Positions 49,329 through 58,132 of a stretch of DNA of 64,000 nt are shown piece by piece. How positions within the stretch are numbered: position 1 is the stretch's first letter; each line of letters starts with the position of its first letter. The stretch is from the NCBI GenBank assembly GCA_000720845.1, contig JODU01000002.1, positions 62,001 through 126,000 of the forward strand. Direction: 5' to 3'. The position numbers and the translations under genes were made by a program. This DNA is from Kitasatospora aureofaciens. Its GTDB lineage: Bacteria; Actinomycetota; Actinomycetes; Streptomycetales; Streptomycetaceae. Under the pieces are notes generated by a model. The model saw only the letters and a program-made list of their open reading frames with translations, had not been told where the DNA came from and made no database searches.

Positions 49329-49526
49329 ATGGCTCGTCCTCCGGCGCTGAAGCTCGCGGAGGTTCTGGCGGAGATCCGTATGAGTCCGTCGGCGTTCTAC
49401 CGAATGCGTGCTCGTGGGGAAGCGCCCCGCATGATCAAGTTGCCCAATGGTGAACTCCGGTGCCGTCGCGCAGACCTGGATTCCTGGTGGGAAGCGTGCG
49501 AAAGAGATTCTGACACTTGGCGATGA
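49329..49526 (+). CDS. xis: excisionase-type HTH protein (65 aa)
   Basis: ATG at 49329. The product is a short winged-HTH of the AlpA/Xis type: LKLAEVLAEIRMSPSAFYRM, RARGEAPRMIKLPNGELRCR, RADLDSWWEAC. These bind DNA arms near the att site to direct excision and regulate the integrase. The stop overlaps the integrase ATG (ATGA), the normal xis-int coupling in actinobacterial integrative elements. Confidence 0.88.
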   Translation: MARPPALKLAEVLAEIRMSPSAFYRMRARGEAPRMIKLPNGELRCRRADLDSWWEACERDSDTWR

Positions 49527-50911
49527 GCTATAACGTCCGATTCTGGGACATACGTGAGCGCTCTGACCGGCGTAAGCCGTTTATGGTGCGGTGGACAGTC
49601 GATGGGCGCGAGAAATCAGAGTCATTCATGACCGTCGGGCTTGCCGAGAGTAGGCGCGCAAAGCTGATGACGGCGGCACGCGACGGCGAGCCTTTCGATG
49701 TGCAAACTGGCTTGCCAGCGTCCGAGTTGCGAGCTATCAAGCAGCGGACGACGTGGTATGACCTTGCCCACGAGTACCTCGATCAGCGGTGGGACCGTAC
49801 GCCTGGAAATACTCGACGCACCCTGGCCGACGCATTCGCCACCATCACGCCCGCCCTGGTGCAGCCGGGTGCAACCTATCCGGAGCCGCGGGTGCTGCGG
49901 CGCGCCTTGTACTCATGGGCATTCAACAAGAACGCATGGGCCCAGGAGCCGACCGGGGAGTGGCAGAAGGCCCTGGAGTGGATGAAGCGGAATTCTCTTC
50001 CTGTCAGTGTTCTTGTAGAGGCTGACGTGCTGCGACGAGCGCTGGACGCCCTGTGCTGCAAGCTGGACGGCAATGTGGCTGCAGCGAAGACGGCACGGCG
50101 CAAGAGGGCTGCGTTCAACGAAGTGCTCAACACAGCGGTGGAGAAGGGCTACTTCACGAAGAATCCCCTCACCGGGCTCAGGTGGAAGGCTCCGGCGGTC
50201 AACGAGGAAGTGGACCCGGCTGGCGTTCCCAATCCGGCCCAGGTCGCCAGGCTGCTCGCGGCGGTTGCCCAGCAACGCGGACGCGGCCCTCACCTTGAGG
50301 CGTTCTTCGGCTGCATGTACTACGCGGCTATGCGGCCGGCGGAGGTCATTCACCTCCGGCTCGACCAGTGCCACCTCCCAAAGACCGGGTGGGGGATGCT
50401 CAACCTGTCGGGCGGTGTCGTCACGGCAGGAAAGGAGTGGACGGACGACGGCGCGGTGCACGAAGTGCACTCGCTCAAGCGTCGCGCGGCTACCGCGACC
50501 CGGCCTGTGCCCATCCCGTCGCTATTCGTGCGTATGCTGCTCGCGCACATCGAACGGTTTGGAGTGGCGCCGGACGGTCGATTGTTCCTGAACCAGGCCG
50601 GCAACTACGTGGACGCAGCTGCGTACGGCACGACGTGGGCGCGGGCTCGGCAGTATGTCTTGACCCGCACGGAGCTTGCCTCAGGGCTGGCCAAGCGGCC
50701 CTACGATCTCCGGCACGCCGGGATCTCGTTCTGGCTGCACTCCGGTGTGGACCCGGCCGAATGCGCTCGCCGAGCGGGCCAGAGCATCGAGGTCCTCTTC
50801 CGTCACTATGCCAAGTTCCTGGACGGCGTCCGGGAGCAGGCCAACCGCCTCATCGAGCAGTCCATGCAGGAGTGGGACCGCGTCAGCCAGGACGCGGCGC
50901 CTGCAGGGTGA
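49523..50911 (+). CDS. int: tyrosine site-specific integrase (462 aa)
   Basis: It integrates and excises the element by site-specific recombination. ATG at 49523 overlaps the xis stop. An N-terminal arm-binding/SAM-like region precedes the catalytic domain. Catalytic residues: Arg271 in YYAAMRPAEVIHLRL, a lysine in HSLKRRAATATRPVP, Arg397-His398 in KRPYDLRHAGISFWL, and the nucleophile Tyr429 in LFRHYAKFLDG. The first histidine of HxxR is replaced by tyrosine (YDLR), as in many actinobacterial integrases. It is the last gene before the chromosomal aldehyde dehydrogenase and defines the element's right end. Confidence 0.92.
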   Translation: MSYNVRFWDIRERSDRRKPFMVRWTVDGREKSESFMTVGLAESRRAKLMTAARDGEPFDVQTGLPASELRAIKQRTTWYDLAHEYLDQRWDRTPGNTRRTLADAFATITPALVQPGATYPEPRVLRRALYSWAFNKNAWAQEPTGEWQKALEWMKRNSLPVSVLVEADVLRRALDALCCKLDGNVAAAKTARRKRAAFNEVLNTAVEKGYFTKNPLTGLRWKAPAVNEEVDPAGVPNPAQVARLLAAVAQQRGRGPHLEAFFGCMYYAAMRPAEVIHLRLDQCHLPKTGWGMLNLSGGVVTAGKEWTDDGAVHEVHSLKRRAATATRPVPIPSLFVRMLLAHIERFGVAPDGRLFLNQAGNYVDAAAYGTTWARARQYVLTRTELASGLAKRPYDLRHAGISFWLHSGVDPAECARRAGQSIEVLFRHYAKFLDGVREQANRLIEQSMQEWDRVSQDAAPAG

Positions 50912-51023
50912 GTCGGGGTTTTGGTCCGTGACTGGTCCGGAAGCGCTGGTCAGAAGCGGGAGGGCGGTGGGAGAAAATGGGAGTTACAACGTAAACCGGG
51001 TCCTGCTCCAAGCGGGTTGAGGT

Positions 51024-51063
51024 GAAGGCGCCTGACGGGTAAAGGACCAGGTCAGGCGCCTTC
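51024..51063. terminator. bidirectional stem-loop between int and aldehyde dehydrogenase
   Basis: A perfect 13-bp stem, GAAGGCGCCTGAC (51024-51036) with GTCAGGCGCCTTC (51051-51063), has a 14-nt loop. It is located between the convergent int and aldehyde dehydrogenase genes. It would terminate either strand; it is also inside the interval expected to contain the attachment site. Confidence 0.7.
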
Positions 51064-51073
51064 TCTCGTGTCG

Positions 51074-52597
51074 CTAGAAGAAGCCGAGCTTCTTCGGCGA
51101 GTACGACACCAGGAGGTTCTTGGTCTGCTGGTAGTGCTCCAGCATCATCTTGTGGTTCTCCCGGCCGATGCCCGACTGCTTGTAGCCGCCGAAGGCCGCG
51201 TGGGCCGGGTAGGCGTGGTAGCAGTTCGTCCACACGCGCCCCGCCTGGATCGCGCGGCCGGCGCGGTAGGCGGTGTTCATGTCGCGGGTCCACACGCCGG
51301 CGCCGAGGCCGTACAGGGTGTCGTTGGCGGTCTTGATCGCGTCGTCGAAGTCGTCGAAGGACGTCACCGACACGACCGGGCCGAAGATCTCCTCCTGGAA
51401 GATCCGCATGCGGTTGTGGCCCTCGAAGATCGTCGGCTGGACGTAGTAGCCGCCCTTCAACTCGCCGTCGTGCTCGATCCGCTCACCGCCGGTGAGTACC
51501 TTGGCGCCCTCCTGGCGGCCGATGTCCAGGTAGGAGAGGATCTTCTCCAACTGGTCGTTGGACGCCTGGGCGCCGATCATCGTGTCGGTGTCCAGCGGGT
51601 GGCCCGGCTTGATCAGCTCGGTGCGGGCGACGGCGGCCTCCATGAACTCGGCGTAGCTGCCGCGCTGCACGAGCGCCCGGGACGGGCAGGTGCAGACCTC
51701 GCCCTGGTTGAGCGCGAACATCGTGAAGCCCTCGAGCGCCTTGTCGCGGAAGTCGTCGTCCCGCGCCCAGACGTCGTCGAAGAAGATGTTCGGAGACTTG
51801 CCGCCCAGCTCCAGCGTGACCGGTTTGATGTTCTCCGAGGCGTACTGCATGATCAGCCGCCCGGTGGTGGTCTCGCCGGTGAAGGCCACCTTCGCCACCC
51901 GAGGGCTCGACGCCAGCGGTTTGCCCGCCTCCACGCCGAAGCCGTTGACGACGTTCAGGACGCCGGGCGGCAGCAGGTCCGCCACCAGGCTCAGCCAGTA
52001 GTGGATCGAGGCCGGGGTCTGTTCCGCGGGCTTCAGGACCACCGCGTTTCCGGCGGCCAGGGCAGGGGCGAGCTTCCAGGCCGCCATCAGGATCGGGAAG
52101 TTCCACGGGATGATCTGCGCGACGACTCCCAGGGGCTCGTGGAAGTGGTACGCCACGGTGTCGTCGTCGACCTCGCCGAGAGAGCCCTCCTGGGCACGGA
52201 TCGCGCCCGCGAAGTAGCGGAAGTGGTCGATGGCGAGCGGGATGTCGGCCGCCAGCGTCTCGCGCACCGGCTTGCCGTTCTCCCAGCTTTCGGCGACCGC
52301 CAGGCGCTCCAGGTTCGCCTCCATGCGGTCGGCGATCTTCAACAGGATGTCGGAACGCTCGGTCACCGATGTACGGCCCCAGCCCGGGGCGGCCTCGTGC
52401 GCGGCATCGAGCGCCAGCTCCACGTCGTCCGCCGTGCCGCGCGCGATCTCGGTGAACGGCAGGCCGTTCACCGGGGAGGGGTTCTCGAAGTACTGCCCGC
52501 GCGCCGGCGGCACGTACTCGCCGCCGATGAAGTGGTCGTAGCGCGACTGATAGGAGACGATCGCGCCCTCGGTGCCGGGCGCCGCGTAACGGGTCAT
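51074..52597 (-). CDS. NAD-dependent aldehyde dehydrogenase (507 aa)
   Basis: ATG at 52597. All family motifs are present: IIPWNFPILMAAWKLAPALA, VLKPAEQTPAS, KVAFTGETTTGRLIM, TLELGGKSPNIFF (catalytic glutamate) and ALNQGEVCTCPSRALVQ (catalytic cysteine), EIFGPVVSV near the end. The CTCPSR signature and length fit the acetaldehyde/short-chain dehydrogenase (ExaC/AldB) group. The regulator gene is 140 nt upstream on the same strand. It is chromosomal, outside the element. Confidence 0.93.
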   Translation of the reverse strand: MTRYAAPGTEGAIVSYQSRYDHFIGGEYVPPARGQYFENPSPVNGLPFTEIARGTADDVELALDAAHEAAPGWGRTSVTERSDILLKIADRMEANLERLAVAESWENGKPVRETLAADIPLAIDHFRYFAGAIRAQEGSLGEVDDDTVAYHFHEPLGVVAQIIPWNFPILMAAWKLAPALAAGNAVVLKPAEQTPASIHYWLSLVADLLPPGVLNVVNGFGVEAGKPLASSPRVAKVAFTGETTTGRLIMQYASENIKPVTLELGGKSPNIFFDDVWARDDDFRDKALEGFTMFALNQGEVCTCPSRALVQRGSYAEFMEAAVARTELIKPGHPLDTDTMIGAQASNDQLEKILSYLDIGRQEGAKVLTGGERIEHDGELKGGYYVQPTIFEGHNRMRIFQEEIFGPVVSVTSFDDFDDAIKTANDTLYGLGAGVWTRDMNTAYRAGRAIQAGRVWTNCYHAYPAHAAFGGYKQSGIGRENHKMMLEHYQQTKNLLVSYSPKKLGFF

Positions 52598-52736
52598 CCT
52601 TCGTGCCTCCCTCATCGTGCGCTGCCCGCCGTTGGACAGCTCTGCGCGTGAGGCTAGGGAGCGGGACGTTGCAGAGACGTTGCGCGGGCCGCCGGCCGGC
52701 GCGCGGTCTCCCGGAGGGCCCCTCACCGGCGGGCGC

Positions 52737-53996
52737 TCACCCCGTGTTGGGCGCCGTCAGTTCGGTCTCCAGTGCCGCGAGCCGGGAACGCGTCGCCGCC
52801 GTGGGCCGGACCGCCGCGAGCGCGCGCCAGACGTCGAGATCGTCCTCCCCCCACGGTGCGTGGGCCCAGTCGGCCAGCAGGTCGGGATCACCGCAGGTGA
52901 TCAGCGCGGCGCGCAGACCGTCGGCGAGCCGCCGCCTGAGCCGTACGACCGCCGGTGCCTGGGATCCGGGCAGCAACGGACCCGCGTACGTCGTCGCCGC
53001 CGCCGTCACCGCTCCGGCCCGCAGCCGACGCTCGACGACGGCCGCGTCGGAGTCGACCGGCATCGTGAGCCGGTACGGCCGGGAGGCCAGCCGGCCGGGC
53101 CCAAGGATGCCGCGCAGGCGTGCCAGTTCGGCCCGCAGCGTCACCGGCGGCACCGTCTCGTCCTCGTACAGCGCGCACAGCAACTCGTCGCCCGTCAGAC
53201 CCTCCGGATGGTGGGCCAGCAGCACGACGATCTCGCTGTGCCGCCGGCTCAGCCGCACCCGGCGGCCGTCCGCGCTCAGCAGTGCCTCGTCACGGCCCAG
53301 CGCGGTCAGCTCGGCCGCCTGGGGACCGGGCCGCTCCGGAGTGAGCAGCGCCAGCTGCGACTCCGCGGCACGCGCCACCGCCTGCACGAAGCCCAGACTG
53401 TGCGGATGCGCCAGACCGTCCCCGCCCGTGATGTCCACGGCGCCGAGCACCCGCCCGGTACGGGGATCGTGCACCGGAGCGGCGGCGCAGGTCCACGGCT
53501 GGACCCGGCGTATGAAGTGCTCGGCCGCGAAGACCTGCACCGGGCGGCCGACGGCCACCGCCGTGCCCGGTGCGTTCGTCCCGACGGCCGACTCCGACCA
53601 GCGGGCCCCGGGCACGAAGTTCATCCGTCCCGCCCGGCGCCGGGTGGCCGGGTGCCCCTCGACCCACAGCAGTCTGCCGTGCGCGTCGCACACCGCCAGC
53701 AGATGCTCGCCGTCGGAAGCGAACGTGCCCAGCAGCTCCCGGACCAGCGGCATCACCCGCGACAGCGGGTGCTCCGCCCGGTAGGCGCCGAGATCGCCGT
53801 CCATCAGCTCCACGCTCGCGGTACCGTCCGGGCCGACCCCCGCCCGGACCGACCGCCGCCACGACTCCGCCACCACGGCGCGCACGGGGCGCGGCACCGT
53901 CCCCGCGTCGGTGAAGGTCTCGTGGGCCCGGCGCAGTGTCCGCGCACGCTCGGCGGGGTCGGCTCCCGGTTCCAGAGCCAGCCACGAATCAGTCAA
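52737..53996 (-). CDS. GAF-domain transcriptional regulator (419 aa)
   Basis: ATG at 53996. The N-terminal part matches GAF sensors of the acetoin-catabolism/AcoR type: LGTFASDGEHLLAVCDAHGR, FVPGARWSESAVGTNAPGTA, FAAEHFIRRVQPWTCAAAPV, RVLGAVDITGG. The C-terminus lacks the AAA+ domain of AcoR and has a helical DNA-binding-like part (RRVRLSRRHSEIVVLLAHHP then EGLTGDELLCALYEDETVPP), as in Streptomyces regulators of this group. Being directly upstream of the aldehyde dehydrogenase gene on the same strand, it probably controls it. Confidence 0.78.
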   Translation of the reverse strand: MTDSWLALEPGADPAERARTLRRAHETFTDAGTVPRPVRAVVAESWRRSVRAGVGPDGTASVELMDGDLGAYRAEHPLSRVMPLVRELLGTFASDGEHLLAVCDAHGRLLWVEGHPATRRRAGRMNFVPGARWSESAVGTNAPGTAVAVGRPVQVFAAEHFIRRVQPWTCAAAPVHDPRTGRVLGAVDITGGDGLAHPHSLGFVQAVARAAESQLALLTPERPGPQAAELTALGRDEALLSADGRRVRLSRRHSEIVVLLAHHPEGLTGDELLCALYEDETVPPVTLRAELARLRGILGPGRLASRPYRLTMPVDSDAAVVERRLRAGAVTAAATTYAGPLLPGSQAPAVVRLRRRLADGLRAALITCGDPDLLADWAHAPWGEDDLDVWRALAAVRPTAATRSRLAALETELTAPNTG

Positions 53997-54128
53997 CTCG
54001 GCCTCCCCGGACGGTGGTGCGGTGTGGACATCGTGACTCCGCCGCTACGCGCGGACAACCACTTCGACCAGCCGGATCACCCGAAGGTGGCGTTCCGAGT
54101 GGACCGGGTGAAACGGCCGGACGAGGGC

Positions 54129-54734
54129 TCAGACCAAGTTGACCAGTCTGATGTAGCGGGTCCAGTCCCAGAAGGGCCCCGGGTCCGTGTGGTCACTGCC
54201 GGGCACCTCGTGGTGCGCGATGATATGCGTGCGGTCCTTGGGAATCCCGTAGGCGGTGCAGATCGCCGCGGTGAGCTGGGCCGACTGCTCGTACAGGGCG
54301 TCGGTGAAGTACTCGGGCCGGTCCACCCATCCCTCGTGTTCGATCCCGATGCTGCGGGTGTTGTAGTCCCAGTTGCCCGCGTGCCAGGCGATGTCCGTCT
54401 CGCGGACGCACTGCGCGACGTGCCCGTCGGAGGACCGGACGACGTAGTGCGCGGACACCTGCCTCTCGGGATCGCGGAAGATGGACAGGGTGTCGGCGTA
54501 TGTCTCCTGCGTGACGTGGACGATCACGTAGTCGACGGGATAGGCCGTGGGGCGGCTGGACAGGCTGTAGTTCGACGTGTTCGCCGGCAGCCACTCCGCC
54601 GTGGGGTAGTCGACGGCACGGGAGCGCGCGGCGGCCTGCGTACCGGAGAGCAGGGTGTACGGGACGGTGGCCAGCGCGGCGCCCTTGAGGAGGAGCCGCC
54701 TGGTCGGAGCGGGTGTTGCCCTTTCCCTTTCCAT
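54129..54734 (-). CDS. N-acetylmuramoyl-L-alanine amidase, probable Tat export (201 aa)
   Basis: ATG at 54734. The N-terminal RRLLLKGAALATVPYTLL is a twin-arginine-like signal. The Amidase_2 (PGRP-like) fold includes VDYVIVHVTQETYADTLSIF (zinc His), DIAWHAGNWDYNTRSIGIEH (zinc and catalytic residues), and HIIAHHEVPGSDHTDPGPFW (final zinc ligands H and D). It cleaves the amide bond between muramic acid and the peptide stem. Single gene, 133 nt downstream of the GAF regulator and on the same strand. Length is that of minimal secreted amidases. Confidence 0.88.
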   Translation of the reverse strand: MERERATPAPTRRLLLKGAALATVPYTLLSGTQAAARSRAVDYPTAEWLPANTSNYSLSSRPTAYPVDYVIVHVTQETYADTLSIFRDPERQVSAHYVVRSSDGHVAQCVRETDIAWHAGNWDYNTRSIGIEHEGWVDRPEYFTDALYEQSAQLTAAICTAYGIPKDRTHIIAHHEVPGSDHTDPGPFWDWTRYIRLVNLV

Positions 54735-54794
54735 GGGATTGCCCTTTCGTCGGAGGGGCCCTGGGCCCGGTGGGGGGTGGCTGCTCGGCCGTTC

Positions 54795-54945
54795 GACGTG
54801 ACGGACCGACGTGACGGGCCGGCGTGACGGAGTGCCATGACGGAGCGTCACGACGGACACGGCACCACGGACACGACACCACGATCACGACACGACGGAG
54901 TGACATGCCACGGCGGCATGGCAGAGCGACATGAACGCCGAGCAG
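54795..54945. repeat. degenerate acg/gtgacgg-type repetitive stretch
   Basis: A low-complexity run of units like CGACGTGACGG and CACGACGGACA lies upstream of the amidase gene, with many short imperfect copies. No coding frame with good bias runs through it in either direction. It may be a regulatory or slippage-prone region. Confidence 0.4.
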
Positions 54946-55139
54946 AACGCCGACGCGGACACCCGACCGCCCCGGGGAGCGAGGTGCGTCCGCGTGAATC
55001 ACCGTACGGGGAGCGGGGGTTGCGCAGTAGAGCGCCGCGCCGTTCCGTGGACAGCCACCGCCTTGTGGACACAGCGCTCACTCGATCGAGTGAACGGAGG
55101 TGATGTCTCAGGTGGTCGGTGGACCTGGCCGGGCAGGTG

Positions 55140-56348
55140 TCAGGCGCGCTCCGCCACCGCGCCCGGGTCGTCCAGGACGGCCCGCACCACGGAGTGCGCG
55201 GCGCCGAGCAGCGGTCCCTGCGGACCCAGCTCCGAGACCGCGACCGGGCAGGCGGGCCCGGCCGTGCGCCGGGCCAGTTCGTCACGCAGCGACGGCAGCA
55301 GCCAGGGCGCGAGACCGGCCAGGGCACCGCCCAGCACCACGCCCTCGGGGTCCAGCAGGTTCACCGCCCCGGTCAGGGCGATGCCGAGTGCCGTGCCCGC
55401 CTCGCGCAGGGCGCGCCGTACGTCCTCGTCGCCCTCCGCCGCCCGTCCGGCGAGCAGGCCGACCCGGTCTTCCCCGGGCTCCATGCCCGCCGCACGCAGG
55501 ACCGCCTTCTCACCGGCGTACTGCTCCAGGCACCCGCGCCCGCCGCAGGCGCACTCGGGTCCGTCGGGATGGACCGGCACATGTCCCAGCTCACCGGCGA
55601 ACCCGCGGGTACCGCGCAGCAGACGGCCGTCGAACACCACGGCCGCACCGATGCCGATCTCGGCCGATACGTGCAGGAAGTCCCGGGGAGTGCCGTCGCC
55701 CAGCCAGAGTTCGGCGAGCGCGCCGAAATTCGCCTCGTTGTCCACCGTCGGCGGCAGGTCGGCGGGCAGCAGCGCGCCGAGGTCCGCGTCGTGCCAGTCC
55801 AGGTTCGGGGCGCGCACGACGGTCCGGCCGTCCCGCGCCACCAGACCCGGCACGGCCACCGCGAGCCCGGCCGGCCACAGTCCCCCGGCCTCCGCCTCCG
55901 CCACGACCTGCCGCACCAGGCCGGCGAGCTGGGCGAGCACCGGTTCCGGTGAACGGCCCCGATTGCTGCCGTACCGTACGGCACGCGCGCGTACCCGGCC
56001 CCGCAGGTCGACCGCGCAGACCGCGAGATGGTCGACGCCGACCTCCGCCCCGATGCCGGCCGGGCCCTGCGCGCTGACGGCGAGTGCGGACCCGGGCCGG
56101 CCGACGCGGCCTGGGCGCTCGGGGCCCAGCTCCTCCAGCAGGCCGGAGCGGACGAGTTCGTCCACGAGGGTCGACACCGCCGCTCGCGTCAGCCCGATCC
56201 GTGAGGCGACCGCGGCCCGGGACAGCGGGCCCTCGGCGCTGACGGTGTGCATCACCCGCGCGAGGTTGCGACGGCGCATTCCCTGCTGGGTGTCCGGCAG
56301 CGCGCGCCCGGGACGGGCGGGGTCGGCTTCGTGCGGCGGTGCGGTCAT
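55140..56348 (-). CDS. xylR: ROK-family xylose repressor-like protein (402 aa)
   Basis: ATG at 56348. The N-terminal winged helix is RRRNLARVMHTVSAEGPLSR then VASRIGLTRAAVSTLVDELV. The ROK sugar-kinase-like domain includes GIGAEVGVDHLAVCAVDLRG, TVDNEANFGALAELWLG, and the zinc motif GHVPVHPDGPECACGGRGCL. This is the standard xylose-responsive repressor of Streptomyces xyl genes. It lies directly downstream of xylB (183-nt gap). The function call follows from family and context, not direct evidence. Confidence 0.88.
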   Translation of the reverse strand: MTAPPHEADPARPGRALPDTQQGMRRRNLARVMHTVSAEGPLSRAAVASRIGLTRAAVSTLVDELVRSGLLEELGPERPGRVGRPGSALAVSAQGPAGIGAEVGVDHLAVCAVDLRGRVRARAVRYGSNRGRSPEPVLAQLAGLVRQVVAEAEAGGLWPAGLAVAVPGLVARDGRTVVRAPNLDWHDADLGALLPADLPPTVDNEANFGALAELWLGDGTPRDFLHVSAEIGIGAAVVFDGRLLRGTRGFAGELGHVPVHPDGPECACGGRGCLEQYAGEKAVLRAAGMEPGEDRVGLLAGRAAEGDEDVRRALREAGTALGIALTGAVNLLDPEGVVLGGALAGLAPWLLPSLRDELARRTAGPACPVAVSELGPQGPLLGAAHSVVRAVLDDPGAVAERA

Positions 56349-56364
56349 ACCTCCGTCAGTCCTT

Positions 56365-56397
56365 GTTCTGTCGTCGTTCTGCCGTCGTTCTGTCGTC
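56365..56397. repeat. three 11-bp tandem repeats
   Basis: GTTCTGTCGTC (56365-56375), GTTCTGCCGTC (56376-56386) and GTTCTGTCGTC (56387-56397) lie between the ROK gene start and the xylB stop, just upstream of the ROK gene. They could be part of its control region. Confidence 0.5.
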
Positions 56398-56531
56398 GCT
56401 CGGTCAGGTCTCCGGTCGGCCGAAGACCACTGGCCGCGGTGCAGGGACGCGCCGTCCGACGCCGGGACACGCCGGGCGGGGTGCCTGCGCCACGCCCCGG
56501 TCCGGAGGCGCTCCTGCGCGCGAGCACGTCC

Positions 56532-57977
56532 TCAGTGGGAGGCCGCGTCCCGTTCCAGCAGCGGTGCCGCGTCGGAGAGTACCCCGGTGATCCTGTTCAG
56601 CGTCGCCTGGTCCCGCTCCACGGCGTCGAGCACCGGTCCGGCGGCCGTGTTCCAACGCCGGGCGACGGCGGCCGCGTCCTCGCCGGTCAGCAGGCCGGCC
56701 GCCTGTGCCGCGGCGCCGAGCGCGACCAGTTCCCTGGCCTCCGGGATCTGGACCGGGCGTCCCGACAGCCGCCGCACCGTCTGCTGCCAGGCCGCCCCCC
56801 GGGCGCCGCCGCCGATCAGCAGCAGTGGCGCGGACGGGTCCGCGTCGGTGTCCAGGACGAGGTCGAGCGCGCCGAGCAGTGAGTGGACGGCGCCGTCGTA
56901 CGCGGCCTGGAGCAGCTGGCCGGCGGTCGTGTCGTGCCGCAGCCCGTACAGGAGGCCGGAGGAGTGCGGGAGGTTCGGTGTGCGCTCGCCGTCCAGGAAG
57001 GGCAGGAGCGTCACGTCGGTGCCCGGCTCGACGGCTTCCCGGTCCAGGCCCAGCAGGGACGCGACGCGGTCGACGGCGAGCGTGCAGTTGAGAGTGCAGG
57101 CCAGCGGCAGCCAGTCGCCGCGCGCGTCGGCGAAGCCCGCCACCGTGCCGGTCGGGTCGGCGGGCCGGCGCTGCGACACGGCGTACACCGTGCCCGACGT
57201 GCCGAGGCTCATCACCGGGACGCCCGGGCGCAGTCCGAGGCCCAGTGCGGCGGCCGCGTTGTCGCCGGTGCCCGCGGCGACCAGGGTGCCCTTGGAGAAC
57301 GGCAGGCCGTGGCCGTCGCGCACGGTGCCGGCCACCTCGCCGGGCCGGACGACCCGGGGCAGCAACGCCGGATCGAGCCCCACGCGCGCGAGGATCCCCT
57401 CGTCGTACGCCTCCGTGCCCGACGCCCACCAGCCGGTGCCGGAGGCGTCGCCGCGGTCGGTGGTCCCCTCACCGGTGAGGCGCTCGGTGAGGTAGTCGTG
57501 GGGGAGCCGTACGGCCTTCACCGCGCGGGCCGCCTGAGGCTCCTGCTCGGCCAGCCAGGCCCACTTGGTGACCGTGAAGGAGGCGCTGGGGACACTCCCG
57601 GTGCGTTCCGCCCAGACCTTGGCCCCGCCCAGCTCCTCGATCAGGCGGCGGGCCTGCGGGGCCGATCGCACGTCGTTCCAGAGCAGGGCGGGGCGCACCG
57701 GCTCGCCCTGCGCGTCCAGCGTGATCAGACCGTGCTGCTGCCCGCCGATGGACACCGCGGCGGCCTCGCGGGCGGCGTCGCCGCACTGGGCCAGGGCCTC
57801 GCCCAGCGCGTCCCACCACTGGCGCGGGTCGCTCTCCCGGCCGGCCCCGGAGGACACGGTGTGGGGCGCCTGGCCACTCGCGACGACCCGGCCGGTGGCC
57901 GAGTCGACGACCAGTGCCTTGGTGGACTGGGTGGACGTGTCCACGCCGACGACGAGCGGACCCTCGGCTGCTGACAT
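56532..57977 (-). CDS. xylB: xylulokinase (481 aa)
   Basis: It phosphorylates D-xylulose to xylulose 5-phosphate. ATG at 57977. FGGY-kinase features: VVGVDTSTQSTKALVVDSAT (N-terminal ATP-binding loop), SIGGQQHGLITLDAQGEPV (substrate QQHG), RPALLWNDVRSAP, PVMSLGTSGTVYAVSQRRPA, and LLLIGGGARGAAWQQTVRRL (C-terminal adenosine motif). Length is standard. Divergent from xylA with a 155-bp shared control region. Confidence 0.92.
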   Translation of the reverse strand: MSAAEGPLVVGVDTSTQSTKALVVDSATGRVVASGQAPHTVSSGAGRESDPRQWWDALGEALAQCGDAAREAAAVSIGGQQHGLITLDAQGEPVRPALLWNDVRSAPQARRLIEELGGAKVWAERTGSVPSASFTVTKWAWLAEQEPQAARAVKAVRLPHDYLTERLTGEGTTDRGDASGTGWWASGTEAYDEGILARVGLDPALLPRVVRPGEVAGTVRDGHGLPFSKGTLVAAGTGDNAAAALGLGLRPGVPVMSLGTSGTVYAVSQRRPADPTGTVAGFADARGDWLPLACTLNCTLAVDRVASLLGLDREAVEPGTDVTLLPFLDGERTPNLPHSSGLLYGLRHDTTAGQLLQAAYDGAVHSLLGALDLVLDTDADPSAPLLLIGGGARGAAWQQTVRRLSGRPVQIPEARELVALGAAAQAAGLLTGEDAAAVARRWNTAAGPVLDAVERDQATLNRITGVLSDAAPLLERDAASH

Positions 57978-58132
57978 CGGGCTTCTCCCTCTTCCGCGGG
58001 TCCTGTGACCCGGCCTTCACTCCTTCGGGGACACCTTGTCCCTTCCCAGGACCGTGTGTGCATACTAATTTGTAAAGCGCCATGACGAAATAGTCGGCAG
58101 CGATTGACCGGCAGCGAGTGAGGAGCCGCGGA
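57978..58132. promoter_or_regulatory. divergent xylB-xylA control region
   Basis: The 155-bp gap holds both promoters. For xylA a TTGTCC (58036-58041) and CATACT (58061-58066) pair with 19-bp spacing is a possible promoter. It is followed by the AT-rich AATTTGTAAAGCG and ACGAAATAG, the only AT-rich block here and the likely operator of the ROK repressor. Exact operator not established. Confidence 0.45.
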
